Shown piece by piece: positions 8,636-10,373 of a stretch of DNA of 10,373 nt. The notes beneath the pieces are model-generated. The model saw only the letters and a list, made by a program, of their open reading frames with translations, did not search any database and was not told the origin of the DNA. This stretch comes from Acanthaster planci (taxonomy: Eukaryota; Echinodermata; Asteroidea; Valvatida; Acanthasteridae), in contig NW_019091358.1 of NCBI RefSeq assembly GCF_001949145.1, positions 616,265-626,637 on the forward strand. The letters are read 5' to 3'. The translations under genes and the position numbers were made by a program. Position 1 is the first letter of the stretch. The number at the start of each line of letters is the position of its first letter.

Positions 8636-8941
8636 AACCGTCTTGAATTAATTCTGCTTTGGTATTCCATACTTAAGCATAAGTCTCCACCAATCAAAAC
8701 AATCGCCTCTGTCGGGCATGTAATAAATTATTCCTCATTACAATGTCGCGCGTATTCAACACGGCGTCCTTTCCGGCAGTGGCGTAAGCTCCACTGGCAG
8801 ACGACAATCTGTTTCAGAATTGCCTCAAATATGCAGCAACGAAGCTTGGGATCATCCGATCGACAAATTGAAACCACAGCAAATGTTCATGAAGTAGACT
8901 TCATGAACGTAAGTAGCCTAGACATTTCAAGATGTATTTTG
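8636..8941. other. Intergenic or intronic, nothing recognised
   Basis: Unique-looking DNA. The 177-codon plus-strand open frame starting at 8624 runs through it into the fold-back repeat and is judged spurious. Confidence 0.5.
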
Positions 8942-9235
8942 CGCTGGGAAGATGTTACTTTATATTACGGGTTTTGCCCTTATCCAACGTATATATTGAT
9001 AAACACTGCATGCTCAGTGCTTGTCCGAGAGCTTGCGAAAAAATTCACAAGCTTACTTGGGTGGGACTCAAACCACGACCTCCTGCTTACTAGTGCAGAC
9101 GAGTCCCACCCGCGTAAGCTTGTGAAATTTTTTCGCAAGCTCTCAGAAAAGCACTGAGCATACAGTGTTTATCAATACATGTGTATACGTTGGGTAAGGG
9201 CAAAACCCGTTATACAACTTAACATCTCCCCAGCG
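8942..9235. repeat. Large fold-back: two head-to-head SINE copies
   Basis: The left arm 8942-9069 is the reverse complement of the right arm 9101-9235. About nine in ten aligned bases agree by eye, with one 6-bp gap, and a 31-bp loop (9070-9100) separates the arms. The outer ends are CGCTGGG and CCCAGCG. Each arm carries the tail of the SINE at 9305-9452. The left copy, on the minus strand, also keeps the anticodon-arm and B-box part of the tRNA-like head. The right copy keeps only the last bases of the T arm. Both lack the A box. Confidence 0.9.
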
Positions 9236-9304
9236 TAACATACAACTTGAAATAGTTATTGGTACCCGCTGCTACACTTGACTCGGACCGGCCAGCCGAC
9301 CCCG

Positions 9305-9452
9305 GCAAGCTCGGTGGTCGAATGGTAAGACGTCTGCACTAGTTAGCAGGGGGTCGTGGGTTTGAGTCCCACCCGAGTAAGCTTGTGAATTTTTTCGCAA
9401 GCTTTCGGACAAGCACTGAGCATACAGCGTTTATCAATATATACGTTGGGTA
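9305..9452 (+). mobile_element. tRNA-derived SINE copy
   Basis: The head, about 9309-9378, folds as a degenerate tRNA. Acceptor strands GCTCGGT and CCCGAGT pair at six of seven positions. The A box TGGTCGAATGG is at 9315-9325. The anticodon-like stem TCTGC/GCAGG closes an 8-base loop. The T arm GTGGG-TTTGAGT-CCCAC is perfect, with the B box GGTTTGAGTCC at 9359-9369. The body includes a hairpin at 9380-9403 and then AAGCACTGAGCATACAGCG...TATACGTTGGGTA, which recurs in both fold-back arms. Known biology: such boxes are an internal RNA polymerase III promoter. This copy lacks the terminal part (GGGCAAAACCCG...CCCAGCG) seen in the fold-back. Confidence 0.8.
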
Positions 9453-9530
9453 TACGTTCGTTCAGAGAAATGCGAATAATTCATTAAATTAGCATATTAA
9501 ATAATTCAGATATACCACTGAAAACTACGG

Positions 9531-9643
9531 CCGTGTCCTAAACGGGCTTCCAGAGCTACGGCTAGGTCTACTGCCTACGCGTCTCCACACATTTCCTATG
9601 GAGCGGAGACCTAGACCTAGCTCTAGACAACAGATTCGGATGC
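9531..9643 (+). repeat. Interspersed repeat copy 2 (matches last exon)
   Basis: 107 of 113 bases equal the reverse complement of 450-562. Within it, AGAGCTACGGCTAGGTCT (9552-9569) is an imperfect inverted match of AGACCTAGACCTAGCTCT (9607-9624), so the unit can fold back on itself. This is typical of small non-autonomous DNA elements. Borders are those of the two-copy match only; the true element may be longer. Confidence 0.9.
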
Positions 9644-10373
9644 AGCCAAGGCTTCAAAGGCGCTTGCGGCGGCGCGCACAGTCCACGACACACACAGCTT
9701 GGCTACTGCATGCATGGTTAATTTCGAACTTGCAAGCAGGTTGTCGTGTGGTCTTGACTATCCATTTAGTATGGAATTCCATGTCGCCCGTCGTCCGTGG
9801 TTTTTTGTTTGTTTGTCATTATTGCGCAGTAGTATTTTTAACTTTGACCCTTGATCGTTTCACATGTACATGTACTTGTTCGATCGATCCACCGTGCCTG
9901 ACTCTCATATGTATTCGTTTTTGCAGCTGCCCTAAACTCCACTTGAAGGAAGAAATAATATCCTTTCATTTGTTAAAGACTGACATCGGTAAAGTGACGT
10001 GTATATAAAATAATACCATTTTTGTTACCTCAATAAGTTTAAAAAAAAAACTTTTGTTCGGGTAGATTGTTTTTCTCAATGAGTTGGTTACTCTAGACGT
10101 AACTTAACTCGTTAACGGCCTGACGTTAAGTCTGTAGCTTATGTAATATTTTTGTCACTCCCTGCACGATATCCTACAGAAATGAATGTAAATAATAAAT
10201 TATTTACAATGATTGATTCCTTAATAGTTTTCATAAGAGACGAACTGATTCAACATTATTTTGAAGGAAGGTATACTTATGATGAAATCTGCTGTATACT
10301 CTAAATTAGACATGACTTGAGTTGTAGGTAGGCTCACAGAAGCCTTTTAAACAGTAACGTACTCGTTAGCCCC
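9644..10373. other. No gene recognised
   Basis: AT-rich DNA with CACATGTACATGTACTTG near 9860 and an A10 run near 10041-10050. The plus-strand open frame 9598-10008 starts inside the repeat and has no protein character. No missing 5' transporter exon was found here on the minus strand. Confidence 0.5.

Noticed and set aside
8738-8822. Candidate minus-strand upstream exon after TTCTGAAACAG
   Set aside because: The acceptor looks fair, but no reading frame resembles transporter helices 1-3 and no matching donor with a GG split codon is present.
8624-9157. The longest open frame in the window (177 codons, plus strand)
   Set aside because: Its second half runs through the SINE fold-back, the first half has no family resemblance or splice support, and its end is set by the repeat.
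9309-9378. A functional tRNA gene
   Set aside because: The T arm and both boxes are good, but the anticodon loop has eight bases, the acceptor stem has a mismatch and a terminal wobble, and the sequence continues into a body shared by other copies, which fits a SINE.
9598-10008. Plus-strand protein starting MERRPRPSS
   Set aside because: The start lies inside the interspersed repeat and the rest lacks any protein pattern; the same peptide is found in the transporter tail only because of the shared repeat.

Overview
The window looks like nuclear DNA from a marine invertebrate deuterostome. An echinoderm is my best guess and a hemichordate or similar animal is possible. The reasons are AT-rich non-coding DNA with microsatellites, a gene split into short exons with GT...AG introns, a tRNA-derived SINE, and repeated TAGGCCTA-like words (for example near 335 and 3090). 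Nothing suggests a bacterium, phage or virus.

One gene is well supported. It lies on the minus strand, and nine consecutive exons run from 6976 down to 442. They encode the C-terminal three quarters of a 12-helix major facilitator transporter resembling SLC18B1, the vesicular polyamine transporter family. All eight internal introns have GT donors and AG acceptors. Phases agree at every junction, giving 365 codons plus a TAG stop. The first exons (start codon and about three membrane helices) are not recognisable here and probably lie to the right, beyond 10373, behind an intron of more than 3.4 kb.

The last exon has an unusual end. Its final 37 to 39 codons lie in a 113-bp interspersed repeat (450-562, minus strand) that matches 9531-9643 on the plus strand at 107 of 113 bases without gaps. 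The annotated C-terminal tail is therefore repeat-derived, unless a possible donor at 588-587 removes it.

Regions from left to right: 1-441 is downstream of the stop; 442-6976 is the exon-intron body; 6977-7760 is unremarkable intronic DNA; about 7780-8635 holds a degenerate tandem array with a period of about 19 bp, split by about 360 bp of unrelated DNA; 8942-9235 is a large fold-back made of two head-to-head SINE copies; 9305-9452 is a third SINE copy with tRNA A and B boxes; 9531-9643 is the second copy of the exonised repeat; 9644-10373 has no recognisable feature.

I found no new multi-gene system. The observations most worth following are the repeat-derived transporter tail and the structured SINE family.
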